Source of the DNA: Acidobacteriota bacterium
GTDB lineage: Bacteria > Acidobacteriota > Blastocatellia > UBA7656
NCBI GenBank assembly: GCA_016201275.1
Contig: JACQDB010000065.1
Span: 1-64,000 of the forward strand
Length of the DNA stretch: 64,000 nucleotides
Reading direction: 5' to 3'
This document shows, piece by piece, positions 8,925-17,033 of the stretch. The position numbers and the translations under genes were made by a program. The notes beneath the pieces are model-generated. The model was not told the DNA's origin. It saw only the letters and a program-made list of their open reading frames with translations, and made no database searches. The stretch's first letter is position 1. Each line of letters opens with the position of its first letter.

Positions 8925-9845
8925 TTATTGACCCCTGACGAATTCTTTGATGATGTTGGTTAGGGCGGTCAGGGCGATGTGATTGCCCCATTTGGTCAGG
9001 ACTTTTCCAGTGGTTTTGCGCTCTTCCCGTTCCCACAATTTCGACATATAGGCGGCGCTGAGACCACCGCCCAGATACGCGATGTTGAATTGACTGCCGC
9101 CTTTGTCGCCCTGGGTGATAAAGACGCGAGAGACCGCGTAGCCGATCCTTGCACCTGCGCCTTTCTTCTCCGAACGATGATAACGCGGGTCTTGGCGGAA
9201 GATGGTCGCATAAGCAAAACGCTCAAAGAATTTCGCCGTGGCGCTAAACGCAAAACTGCGTGCGGCGCGGGTTCCGGCATCAGCGAGAAAATTGCCGTGA
9301 ACGCCGTTGGGGTCGTGGTCTTTATCAAGAGCCTCGCCGCGCAGTCCCGAAAACGCCGCGTTGCCATAAGCGCCTGCTGATAAAAACGAGCTTTTGAAAA
9401 AGTATTTGAATTTTTCACCAGCCGTCATAGGAATGGTATGCAGTGGCTCTCTGGATGGCGGCGCAGGAGTACGCACAGTGGTTGGCAAAGACCTCGCCAC
9501 CGACTCGGCAGCCTCAACCGCAGCATTGCCGTTGGTAGCTGTCGCTTTCATAAAGTTGACGCGCAGGATTTGTTGAAAGGCCGCGCCGGGTTGCGCCGCA
9601 TAAGTCGCGTGGCGAACCGGTCTGTTCGCCTTGAGCGTCGCGCCGCCGACCAATAAAGCGCGGGCTTCGGTTGGTGCAGCGGTCGCTGCATTCGTGGCCT
9701 TTGAGGCGGCGCGATTGTGGTGGCTGGCAGATTTATTTTTCGCGTCATTCGAGGCCGAAACGCACGGCGCAACAAGCGCGACAACGGCGCTGACCAACAA
9801 CGCAACAACCAGAGATTTTACAATGGAGCGATTAAAAATCGTCAT
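8925..9845 (-). CDS. Acidobacterial secreted protein with DPRYHRS-type core
   Basis: The 306-residue product has a signal peptide (residues about 8-32) and a low-complexity Ala/Thr-rich stretch. From about residue 140 comes a conserved-looking core: EKFKYFFKSSF, then FRQDPRYHRSEKKG and a final small-residue region (YLGGGLSAAYMSKLW). I associate this core with secreted proteins of unknown function that are abundant in acidobacterial genomes. ATG 9845 or the GTG three bases before it may be the start; GGAGGT lies at about 9853-9858. No enzymatic motif is seen. An outer-membrane or cell-envelope location is likely but not proven. Confidence 0.65.
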   Translation of the reverse strand: MTIFNRSIVKSLVVALLVSAVVALVAPCVSASNDAKNKSASHHNRAASKATNAATAAPTEARALLVGGATLKANRPVRHATYAAQPGAAFQQILRVNFMKATATNGNAAVEAAESVARSLPTTVRTPAPPSREPLHTIPMTAGEKFKYFFKSSFLSAGAYGNAAFSGLRGEALDKDHDPNGVHGNFLADAGTRAARSFAFSATAKFFERFAYATIFRQDPRYHRSEKKGAGARIGYAVSRVFITQGDKGGSQFNIAYLGGGLSAAYMSKLWEREERKTTGKVLTKWGNHIALTALTNIIKEFVRGQ

Positions 9846-10109
9846 CACACCGACACCTCCATCTTAAAATTTGTCCGCCCATACTACCACATCAAATCAA
9901 GATTCCGAAGTCATTCCGCGTCCGCACGAAAGCGTTGAGCGCGTCAGGCTCACGGCTTGCCCAGACAAAGGCATGGGCAACGACCACGCCCGTTTTCGTT
10001 ATAGCAAATCGCAGTTGAGGGCAACCTTGGCGTGAAATCGGTTCACGCCAAGGCGCAAAGCCGCAAAGCAAATCCTAAGCGAAAGGCCGAATCCATTGGC
10101 AAACTGCTA

Positions 10110-10206
10110 TATAGCGAATTTCGTTTGCCCACAACTCACAACACCTGGTTGAGAGGCGGTCTGTGACCGCCTCTCAACCAATCGCACACCTCTGCAAGGC
10201 GCTATA
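10110..10206. repeat. MITE-like element, copy A
   Basis: A 97-base element starts TATAGCGAATTTCG and ends GGCGCTATA, with a central palindrome GGTTGAGAGGCGGTC/GACCGCCTCTCAACC. A second copy lies in reverse orientation at 38513-38608 with about the same length and ends. The surrounding gap (9846-10383) holds no gene that I support. Confidence 0.7.
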
Positions 10207-10383
10207 AGTTATTCCGTTTTCGTTAAGCCATCCGTTTTCATTAAGCCGCCCCATTTTTGTTCAGGTTGTAGCGACGCGGCCTTCGCTGATTCAGGTCTTC
10301 GCATTTTTGCCTTTGTGCTTCTCCATCCGGCAGCGCTAGAATTGCGCTTCACCAATTTTCTTAACCGCATGGGAGGAAAGCTT

Positions 10384-12111
10384 ATGAAATCATTTACCCT
10401 ACCGACGCGCAGCCGAACCCTGCGCGCCGTAACCTTTGCCCTTGCCTTGTTGCTCGCCTTCGGTCTCGTCCAGCAAGCAACCGCGCAACAGGCAGCCCTC
10501 GGCAAAGTGGATTTTCCGACTTCGGGTTCGCCCAAAGCGCAGGCACATTTTTTACGCGGCCTTGCGGCCCTGCACTCTTTCTGGTTTGAAGAAGCCCTCG
10601 ATGAATTCCGTGAGGCGACCAAACTAGAACCCGATTTTATGATGGGCTATTGGGGCGAGGCTATGGCTTACAATCATCCGCTGTGGTCGGAGCAAGACAC
10701 CGCCGCAGCGCGCCAGGTATTGAGCAAAATTCACGACACCAAAAAATTGACCGACCGCGAACGCGCTTACCTGGACGCCGTCAAAACGCTCTACGGCGAA
10801 GGCGACAAATTGACGCGGGATAAAAACTACGCGCTGGCGATGGAAAAGATGTACCACGATTATCCGAGCGATCAGGAAGCCGCCATCCTCTATTCCCTGG
10901 CGTTGTTGGGAACTGTCCGCGCCGGTGACAAAGGCTTCAGTCGCCAAATGAAAGCCGGAGCCATTGCTATGGATATATATCAAAAAAACCCCAATCATCC
11001 AGGTGCCGCGCACTTCATCATTCATGCATTTGATGACCCCGAACACGCCATTCTCGCTTTGCCTGCCGCTTATCGCTACGCGCAGATTGCTCCTGATGCG
11101 GCACACGCCCGGCATATGCCTTCGCACATCTTCGTGCAATTGGGGATGTGGGACGAAGTGGCCAAGTCGAATGAATCCGCCTGGGAGGCTTCCGACAATT
11201 GGGTGAAGCGCAAGCATCTGTCTCTGTCTCTGCGCGATTATCACAGCCTCAGTTGGCTGCTCTACGCCTACACCCAACAAGGGCGTTATCAAAAAGCCGA
11301 AGAGACGCTGGCGGTGATCCGCAAGAGCATGACCGATTCGAGTAACGAAAACGATATGCGTCCGAATTACTACGAGAACGCCTATACGGATATGTCCGCC
11401 GCGCTCATCGTCGGCACAGAGCGCTGGGCGGAAGCGAAAAAGATTTTCGCCATGATGCCGCAAAAAATCGAAGGCAAAGCGCCCGCCGCTGCCGCGCCGC
11501 CAAGCGGCGAACACGCCGGACACAATATGGCGCAGATGCCTATGGACGGCAAAACCACACGCCCGACCGCGCAACGCTATAAATATTTGACGACCTTCAT
11601 CAATGGTCTGGCAGCAGCGAATTTGCACAACAGCGAAGAAGCTGAACGCAGCGCCGCCGAATTGAAAGCCCTGCGCGCCCAACTGCAAGGCCAACAAGCG
11701 AAGCTCGTAGAGATCATGGAACTCGAAGTCAGCGCCTTGAACGCTTCCTTGAAAGGCGCTCACAACGACGCCATTGAAATGATGAAACGGGCGACCGCTG
11801 TGGAAGAAGACCTGTCGCCGCCATCGGGGCCACCGGCCTTGATTAAACCTTCACACGAATTGTTTGGCGAGATTTATTTGCGCGCCAAGCGTCCGAAAGA
11901 TGCCGCCCAGCAATTCGCTGTAGCGCTTGCCAGACAGCCGAACCGAGCGCGCTCTCTGTTGGGCGCGGCGCGTGCGGCGTCTCAGAGCGGCGACACGAAA
12001 GAGGCTGCTGTAGCCTATTCCAAGGTTTTGAAGATTTGGTCACAGGCCGATGCAGGAGCCGCAGAGTTGCGCGAAGCTCAAGATTATTTGAAGCAGGCCG
12101 GAGGGCGTTGA
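10384..12111 (+). CDS. Exported tetratricopeptide-repeat protein
   Basis: ATG 10384 lies behind GGGAGGAAAG (10371-10380). The 575-residue product has a clear signal peptide (about 1-37, ending in ATAQQ). A TPR-like helical domain begins with AQAHFLRGLAALHSFWFEEA (about 53-72). A motif RHMPSHIFVQLGMWDEV near residue 245 is typical of a TPR family found in many secreted bacterial proteins. A His/Met-rich linker (HAGHNMAQMPMDG, about 380) might bind metal, which is only a guess. C-terminal TPRs (about 490-570) follow. No enzyme domain is present, so a scaffold or partner-binding role is likely. It appears to be monocistronic. Confidence 0.8.
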   Translation: MKSFTLPTRSRTLRAVTFALALLLAFGLVQQATAQQAALGKVDFPTSGSPKAQAHFLRGLAALHSFWFEEALDEFREATKLEPDFMMGYWGEAMAYNHPLWSEQDTAAARQVLSKIHDTKKLTDRERAYLDAVKTLYGEGDKLTRDKNYALAMEKMYHDYPSDQEAAILYSLALLGTVRAGDKGFSRQMKAGAIAMDIYQKNPNHPGAAHFIIHAFDDPEHAILALPAAYRYAQIAPDAAHARHMPSHIFVQLGMWDEVAKSNESAWEASDNWVKRKHLSLSLRDYHSLSWLLYAYTQQGRYQKAEETLAVIRKSMTDSSNENDMRPNYYENAYTDMSAALIVGTERWAEAKKIFAMMPQKIEGKAPAAAAPPSGEHAGHNMAQMPMDGKTTRPTAQRYKYLTTFINGLAAANLHNSEEAERSAAELKALRAQLQGQQAKLVEIMELEVSALNASLKGAHNDAIEMMKRATAVEEDLSPPSGPPALIKPSHELFGEIYLRAKRPKDAAQQFAVALARQPNRARSLLGAARAASQSGDTKEAAVAYSKVLKIWSQADAGAAELREAQDYLKQAGGR

Positions 12112-12230
12112 GCCGCAAAACCACATAAGCTTGGCAACGCCGCAGTAGAAAAAAAATGGCGGGATGAAGGTTTACCGGAGGCTTGGCAATCTTCATCCCA
12201 CCTGCTTCATACCCATGAAGGTGAAAACAT

Positions 12231-12785
12231 TCAGGCAACTTTGCGATTTTCTTTGCTGGCAAAGATGAAGTCCTTCTTCAAATTGCGATGCACGAACTTC
12301 ATATTGTCGGCGGATGCGTACCAACTGTCGTTGAGAACATAGCGAAATTTCACTTGATGGTGAACGCAGATTTGTAACAATTGGCGATAGAGAGCATTTT
12401 TGCTTTGCTGCGAGCGCCGTTTGGTAATTTGTTTTTTGGCATCAAAATAGGTTTCGGTTTTCGTGACAAGGTCAAAAGCGACGGGGCAAGCCGACCTCGC
12501 CCACTTGATAGAAAGCGGTGAGAAAGTTGATACCTTTGACGGGGCGATTTTTCGACGCATCGAAGTACCAAGCAACTTGCTCGTTTTCATCGGTGTAGGG
12601 TTTCTCCTCAAGGGCTGGACGAGTTGCCAAAGGTCGGCAGAGGTTTTGAGGCGGTCGAATAAAAAGCGGATGACTTGATCGTGAGAGACTGCGCCATCGA
12701 GCAAGCGCGAAAGACCGGTGGCGGTGGTCGGTGCAAAGGAAGCAATCAGGTAATCGGTGTAGAGGTCAAGCATTGATTTTTCCAT
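12231..12785 (-). pseudogene. Decayed DDE transposase (IS4/IS701-like)
   Basis: The N-terminus (MEKSMLDLYTDYLIASFAP) and a later part (KTETYFDAKKQ to LNDSWYASADN and KKDFIFASKENRKVA) are typical of an IS4/IS701-type transposase. After QLVQPL the expected catalytic stretch with the first Asp is missing, and the continuation EEKPYTDENEQVAWYFD reads in another frame (about 12530-12610). One extra C near 12485 restores the first frame at ACPVAFDLV. The C-terminus is cut at 12231. Thus it carries an internal deletion, two frame changes and a truncation, and cannot be active. Confidence 0.8.
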
Positions 12786-12851
12786 CGGTCAAGTTTATCA
12801 GCGCAAGGCTTTCTGTGTAACATCAGTTAAGAAGTACCCAGTAACCAAAAA

Positions 12852-14021
12852 ATGAAACGCAACTCAACCGTCATATTGATTTTGCTGGCCGTCTTCCTGC
12901 TGCTGGTCGGGTTGAATTTTCTTTTCATGGTGGACGAGCGGGAAAACGAAGAGACCGAGCAGAACGGCAGTCGTTCGTCCTATCGCTCGACGCCTTTCGG
13001 AACGATGGCCTATTACAATTTGCTGGAACAGAGCGGCTACCCGGTGACGCGCTTTGAAAAGCCGTTCACCAAATTGAAAGAGCGCACTGACCTGCATACC
13101 TTGCTTCTCATCGCGCCGCCGCCAACCGCCGGTTTCGACGAAGCCGAATTCAAAGCGATCAGCGCATGGGTCGAGCAAGGCAATCTACTCATCATCATTG
13201 ACCGGGAAATTTATGTACCGCTCGGCGACGCGCAAATCAGCACCAGTTCACAAAGCGGCGAAGCCCAGGTGCATCCGCTGCAACCGACGCTTTACGCCGA
13301 GGGCATCGAAAATCTCAAGCTCACCAAATACGCTTCGCGGGTGAGTGTGGACAGCAAAGCGACGACCTATTTATACGGCGACAGCAAAGGCGCAGTGCTG
13401 GCCGATGCCAGCATAGGTAAAGGTCGCGTCCTGTGTTTAACCGAGCCTTTCATAGTGGCGAACAACGGCATCGCCGAAGCCGATAATTTTGTGCTGGCGG
13501 TCAATCTATTGCTCAATGCACCGGCTGGCAGCATCGCCTTTGACGAGTATCATCACGGCTATGGTTCCGGCGGTGCGGAAGGCGCGATGGCCTATTTCAG
13601 CGGCAAGCCGGTGAAATGGATTTTCTGGCAAGTGGTGTTGATCGCAGCGTTGGTGGTGTACAGTTACGGGCGACGATTTGCGCGCCCGGTTCCGCTCAAG
13701 CGTGAAAGCCGCACCACGAATCTGGAATTCGTCTCTTCTATGGCTAACATCACCAGGCTGGCGAAAGCCTCTGATTTAGCCATGCAAAATATTTATTCTG
13801 ATTTTCGCAACAAGCTCTGCCGTTACAGCGGTCTGCCTTCGCGGGTAGATTCACCGCGCCTTGCCGCCACCGCAGCGCATCGTATGCAGCGCGATGAACG
13901 CGAGTTGCGCGACCTGTTGGCCAAATGCGAAAACGTCATGCACGGCAGCGACACCTCGGACGCCGAGCTATTGAAACTCGTCACCCGCATACGCGAAATC
14001 GAAGCCGAAATCCGCGCCTAG
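12852..14021 (+). CDS. DUF4350-domain membrane protein
   Basis: The 389-residue product has an N-terminal membrane segment (about 7-27) and an extracytoplasmic domain of the DUF4350 type. That domain includes STPFGTMAYYNLLEQSGYPV (about 46-65) and the hydrophobic LLLIAPPPTAGF. A second membrane segment lies near residues 255-272, followed by a cytosolic helical tail. DUF4350 genes usually sit next to MoxR ATPase and DUF58 genes; here neither is present, so this copy stands alone. The fold recalls GATase-like domains but has no catalytic triad that I can point to. Function unknown. Confidence 0.78.
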   Translation: MKRNSTVILILLAVFLLLVGLNFLFMVDERENEETEQNGSRSSYRSTPFGTMAYYNLLEQSGYPVTRFEKPFTKLKERTDLHTLLLIAPPPTAGFDEAEFKAISAWVEQGNLLIIIDREIYVPLGDAQISTSSQSGEAQVHPLQPTLYAEGIENLKLTKYASRVSVDSKATTYLYGDSKGAVLADASIGKGRVLCLTEPFIVANNGIAEADNFVLAVNLLLNAPAGSIAFDEYHHGYGSGGAEGAMAYFSGKPVKWIFWQVVLIAALVVYSYGRRFARPVPLKRESRTTNLEFVSSMANITRLAKASDLAMQNIYSDFRNKLCRYSGLPSRVDSPRLAATAAHRMQRDERELRDLLAKCENVMHGSDTSDAELLKLVTRIREIEAEIRA

Positions 14022-14046
14022 TCATCAGAGAGAAAGGGAGAAGGGG

Positions 14047-14208
14047 AGATTTTTTACTCGATTGTTGTGTTTTGGTAATTACCTCGCCGATCTTTGAATT
14101 TTGTTGTCTGTATATTGTGGTCTGATGATTCAGCAGCACAATATACAACTGCGTTGCATCTCAAAAAAACCAAAACACAACAGTCGAGTTATTAGTCGAA
14201 AAATTCTC
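14047..14208. repeat. MITE-like element with nested inverted repeats
   Basis: Outer arms GGAGATTTTTTACTCGA and TTGTGTTTTGGT (14047-14078) face ACCAAAACACAACAGTCGAGT and AAAAATTCTCC ending near 14208, with one or two mismatches. A second stem, GTATATTGTG and CACAATATAC, lies at the centre. It fills the gap between two convergent genes, between two short purine/pyrimidine repeat tracts. Confidence 0.65.
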
Positions 14209-14212
14209 CATC

Positions 14213-14280
14213 GCATCTTTTTTCCATCTCCCCATTTCCCCTTCTCCCTGTCTCCCTTTCTCCCCTACTCCCTACTTCCC
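14213..14280. repeat. Reiterated CTCCC-type low-complexity repeat
   Basis: Runs of CTCCCTGTCTCCCTTT, CTCCCCTACTCCC and similar words fill this stretch. The actD stop codon (14272-14274) and last codons lie inside it, so the repeat appears to have replaced the original gene end. A complementary AGGGAGAAGGGGAG tract is at 14031-14046, and similar words recur inside tilS. Confidence 0.7.
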
Positions 14281-14769
14281 TATCATCTCCGCGTTGGTGT
14301 CGGCAAGCAGTTGTTCGGCGGTCTGTCGCGTCTGCTCGTCTTCGCAATTTACGACCAGCACGATTTTGTTATCGGTGACCGCTGCATCGTAGTGCTGCAT
14401 CGCGCCGGGTCTGGCCAGTCCGGCTTCCCAAATCATGCGCGCAAGCGCTGCAATGATGGCGCTCAACATGGTTACTTCAAAGACGATGATGCCGTATGCC
14501 CAGCCGCTCACGACCGGCATTCCGCCGGTGTTAATGGCCAAGCCTTTCGCCGTGCCAATCGTCAACCACAAGGCCGCGCCTGCGCCCAGCACGCCGCCTA
14601 GCACGGCGAAAATTCCTATGCGGCTTTTCGGCTCTTCGTCGGCTATCGCGGCGTGAAGTGGCTCTTCCGATAACAACTCCAAGCGCGTTAGCCCCGCACG
14701 TCGCAAGGCTCGCGCTGTCGCTACGGCTTCCTGTGAGTCGGCAAAAATTGCCAGTATGGGTTGCGTCAT
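14272..14769 (-). CDS. actD: ActD-like subunit (DUF3341) of alternative complex III
   Basis: The 165-residue product has a short N-terminal ferredoxin-like cytosolic domain (MTQPILAIFADSQEAVATARALRRAG). Two membrane segments follow (about 56-77 and 92-117), separated by GLAINTGGMPVVSGW. This is the DUF3341/ActD pattern, a membrane subunit of alternative complex III and related iron-sulfur molybdoenzyme-like complexes. A GTG at 14778 overlaps the actC stop; ATG 14769 better matches family N-termini. The C-terminus ends within a low-complexity repeat. No actE or actF gene follows, because a convergent gene ends at 14021. Confidence 0.85.
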   Translation of the reverse strand: MTQPILAIFADSQEAVATARALRRAGLTRLELLSEEPLHAAIADEEPKSRIGIFAVLGGVLGAGAALWLTIGTAKGLAINTGGMPVVSGWAYGIIVFEVTMLSAIIAALARMIWEAGLARPGAMQHYDAAVTDNKIVLVVNCEDEQTRQTAEQLLADTNAEMIGK

Positions 14770-14774
14770 AACCT

Positions 14775-16136
14775 TCACTCGGCAGTCGCTATGGTCGCGC
14801 CTGCGGGATCGTGATGAGGGTGCGGCAGGGGGCTTACGGTCAAGCCTTCTTTGTATTCCCAGACCGCGATGATGGGAAAGAGTTTGGTGAACACGGCATA
14901 TAACAAAATGAAATACGCGACAGTGCCTACGGCTATGGTGATTTCAAAAATCGTCGGGCGATAGCTGCCCCAGTTAAAGGTTAAGCGCGGTTGCGACAGC
15001 GTCGGCACGATGATTAAAAATCGTTCGAGCCACATTCCGACCAGCACCGTCAGCGAAGCGATGACCGTGCCGCTGATGCTGCGTAATTTTTTGATCGCCA
15101 GTATCGGCATGGGAATCACAAAGCAACAGACCACCATCGTCCAGAACAAGGGCGCAAACGCGCCGCTGATCTTCGATTGAAAGACAACTTTTTCATGCGG
15201 CTCGTTGCCGTACCAGGTGGTCAGATATTCGGCGAAGGTGAAATAAAACCACAGCAGACTCAGGGTCAGAAGCAGCAAGCCCAGATTGTTGAAATGAATC
15301 GGCTGCAAATAATTTTCCAAGTGAAAAACTTTGCGAATCACTGCCATTGCGAGAATCAGCGCGGCGATGCCGGAGAAGATGGCTCCGGCGACAAAGTAGG
15401 GGCCGAACATGGTCGAATGCCACATCGGTTGAATCGCCATAGCGAAATCCCACGACACGATGGTGTGAACCGAAACGGCTACCGGAATGATGATGACCGC
15501 CATCACCTGCACAGCTTTTTCAAGGGCGTGCCATTGCCGTTGGGTGCCGCGCCAGCCAAGGCTGAGTTTCGCGTAAATCGTTTTGCGCCAGCCCGTGGCT
15601 TTATCGCGCACCAACGCCAGATCGGGAATCAACGGCAGGTACAGATAAATCAAAGAGCCAGTGAAATAGGCATTGATGGCGAAGAAATCCCACATCAGCG
15701 GCGAGCGAAAATTCGGCCACAAGCCGCGTTCATTCGGGTACGGCGCAAGCCAGTAAAACAACATGGGCTTGCCCAGATGGATGATGGGAAAGATGCCGCC
15801 AATCATCAGCGCAAAGACTGTGATGGCTTCGGCGCAGCGGGTGATGGGCCTGCGCCACTCTGCGCCGGTGACGCGCAAGATAGCGGAGATCAATGTACCG
15901 GCGTGCGAAATGCCGATCCAGAAAACGAAGTTGGTTATATCAAACGCCCAGAACACCGGGCGATTGATGCCCCACACGCCGATGCCGCGTTGCAATTGAT
16001 AGGCGAATGCCGCAACCGCCGCGAGCAGAAAAATCGCACAGACCACTACCGTGACACGCCACGCCCAGCCCGTTTGTCTTAATGGTCTGAGCAAGTCATC
16101 GTTAATTTTTTCGTTTGTCGCTTTATCATTTTGCAT
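14775..16136 (-). CDS. actC: ActC-like NrfD/PsrC-type membrane subunit
   Basis: The 453-residue protein has about ten membrane segments and belongs to the NrfD/PsrC superfamily, the quinol-binding membrane subunit of alternative complex III. Visible family features are ISHAGTLISAILR near the second segment, FGPYFVAGAIFSGIAAL, and LTTWYGNEPHEK in the second half. In structures of this complex, ActC carries the quinol site and a putative proton path (established for the family, not tested here). ATG 16136 is chosen; the frame extends seven codons to a TTG. It lies between actB2 and actD in one minus-strand operon. Confidence 0.9.
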   Translation of the reverse strand: MQNDKATNEKINDDLLRPLRQTGWAWRVTVVVCAIFLLAAVAAFAYQLQRGIGVWGINRPVFWAFDITNFVFWIGISHAGTLISAILRVTGAEWRRPITRCAEAITVFALMIGGIFPIIHLGKPMLFYWLAPYPNERGLWPNFRSPLMWDFFAINAYFTGSLIYLYLPLIPDLALVRDKATGWRKTIYAKLSLGWRGTQRQWHALEKAVQVMAVIIIPVAVSVHTIVSWDFAMAIQPMWHSTMFGPYFVAGAIFSGIAALILAMAVIRKVFHLENYLQPIHFNNLGLLLLTLSLLWFYFTFAEYLTTWYGNEPHEKVVFQSKISGAFAPLFWTMVVCCFVIPMPILAIKKLRSISGTVIASLTVLVGMWLERFLIIVPTLSQPRLTFNWGSYRPTIFEITIAVGTVAYFILLYAVFTKLFPIIAVWEYKEGLTVSPLPHPHHDPAGATIATAE

Positions 16137-16242
16137 TGCTTCATACCCAGGCAACAATTTGTCGCACCAAGAATTTCGTCACCGCCATACGTATCGAGTT
16201 GTGTTCCTTTTGCCTTTTTACTTTTGCCTTCTAACCAGCCCT

Positions 16243-16950
16243 TCACTCGCCTTCGTTCAAATAAATCACTTTCGGTTTGGTGCCTAAATCTTCGAGCAAC
16301 TTCGTGGCGCGGCTGCTCTTGGATAACTTCGCAACTTCGCTCGTCGGGTCGGCGATATTGCCAAAGTACATGGCTTTGGTCGGACAGGTCTGCACACAAG
16401 CAGGGGTTACGTCGCCGTCTTTCACGTCGCGATTTTCATCTTTGGCTTTGGCTTCGCCGGCCTTGATGCGTTGCACGCAGAAGGTGCATTTTTCCATCAC
16501 CCCTCGGGAGCGCACAGAGACTTCCGGGTTCCAGGCTTTTTGTAAAGGTGCGTCCCAAACGTGATCAAAGAAATTAAACGAGCGCACCGTGTAGGGGCAG
16601 TTGTTGGCGCAGTAGCGCGTCCCTACGCAGCGATTGTAAACCTGGGCGTTCAAGCCTTCGTCGGTGTGATAGGTCGCATAGACCGGACAGACCGGCTCGC
16701 ACGGCGCTTCTTCGCAATGCTGGCACATGACAGGGCGGAACTTGACGCGCACATCAGGGTATTCGCCCTCAAAATAACGCTCGATGCGAATCCAGTTGAT
16801 GGTGCGTCCTTTGGCGGCTTCTTCTGCGCCAACGGTCGCTACATTATTTTCGACATTGCAGGCAACGACGCAAGCTTCGCAGCCGGTGCAGCGGTCCAGG
16901 TCTATGACCATTGCCCATTGTGGTTTATTGGTTGGTGTGGTTTCGCTCAT
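16243..16950 (-). CDS. actB: ActB2-like ferredoxin subunit with four Fe-S cluster motifs
   Basis: The 235-residue product starts at MSETTPTNKP; the 28 residues that precede it in the longer frame are translated from a low-complexity repeat and are rejected. Four cysteine groups are visible: CTGCEACVVAC (21-31), CQHCEEAPCEPVC, CVGTRYCANNC, and CTFC with CVQTCPTKAM. These are the clusters of the DmsB/NrfC/ActB2 type that wire a periplasmic catalytic-like subunit to the membrane subunit. In many bacteria ActB is a single long chain; here B1 and B2 are separate genes 80 bases apart. The ribosome site is weak. Confidence 0.9.
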   Translation of the reverse strand: MSETTPTNKPQWAMVIDLDRCTGCEACVVACNVENNVATVGAEEAAKGRTINWIRIERYFEGEYPDVRVKFRPVMCQHCEEAPCEPVCPVYATYHTDEGLNAQVYNRCVGTRYCANNCPYTVRSFNFFDHVWDAPLQKAWNPEVSVRSRGVMEKCTFCVQRIKAGEAKAKDENRDVKDGDVTPACVQTCPTKAMYFGNIADPTSEVAKLSKSSRATKLLEDLGTKPKVIYLNEGE

Positions 16951-16959
16951 AAGTTTTTT

Positions 16960-17033
16960 AGTCTTGGGAGTCTGGGAAGTCTTTGTAGTCTTGGCAGTCA
17001 GAATTTGTGTACTTCCTAGACTTCCTAGACTCA
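16960..17033. repeat. Reiterated GTCTTGG/AGACTTCC low-complexity repeat between actB1 and actB2
   Basis: Words such as AGTCTTGGGAGTCTGGGAAG and TTCCTAGACTTCCTAGACT repeat through the stretch. It occupies the whole intergenic gap and reaches the actB1 stop codon. It explains the spurious N-terminal extension of the actB2 frame. Confidence 0.7.

Noticed and set aside
10624-11763. 379-codon minus-strand frame
   Set aside because: Exact shadow of the TPR gene; composition (His/Arg/Phe-rich) is typical of antisense frames.
15177-16082. 301-codon plus-strand frame
   Set aside because: Antisense of actC, with Gln/His/Arg-rich composition.
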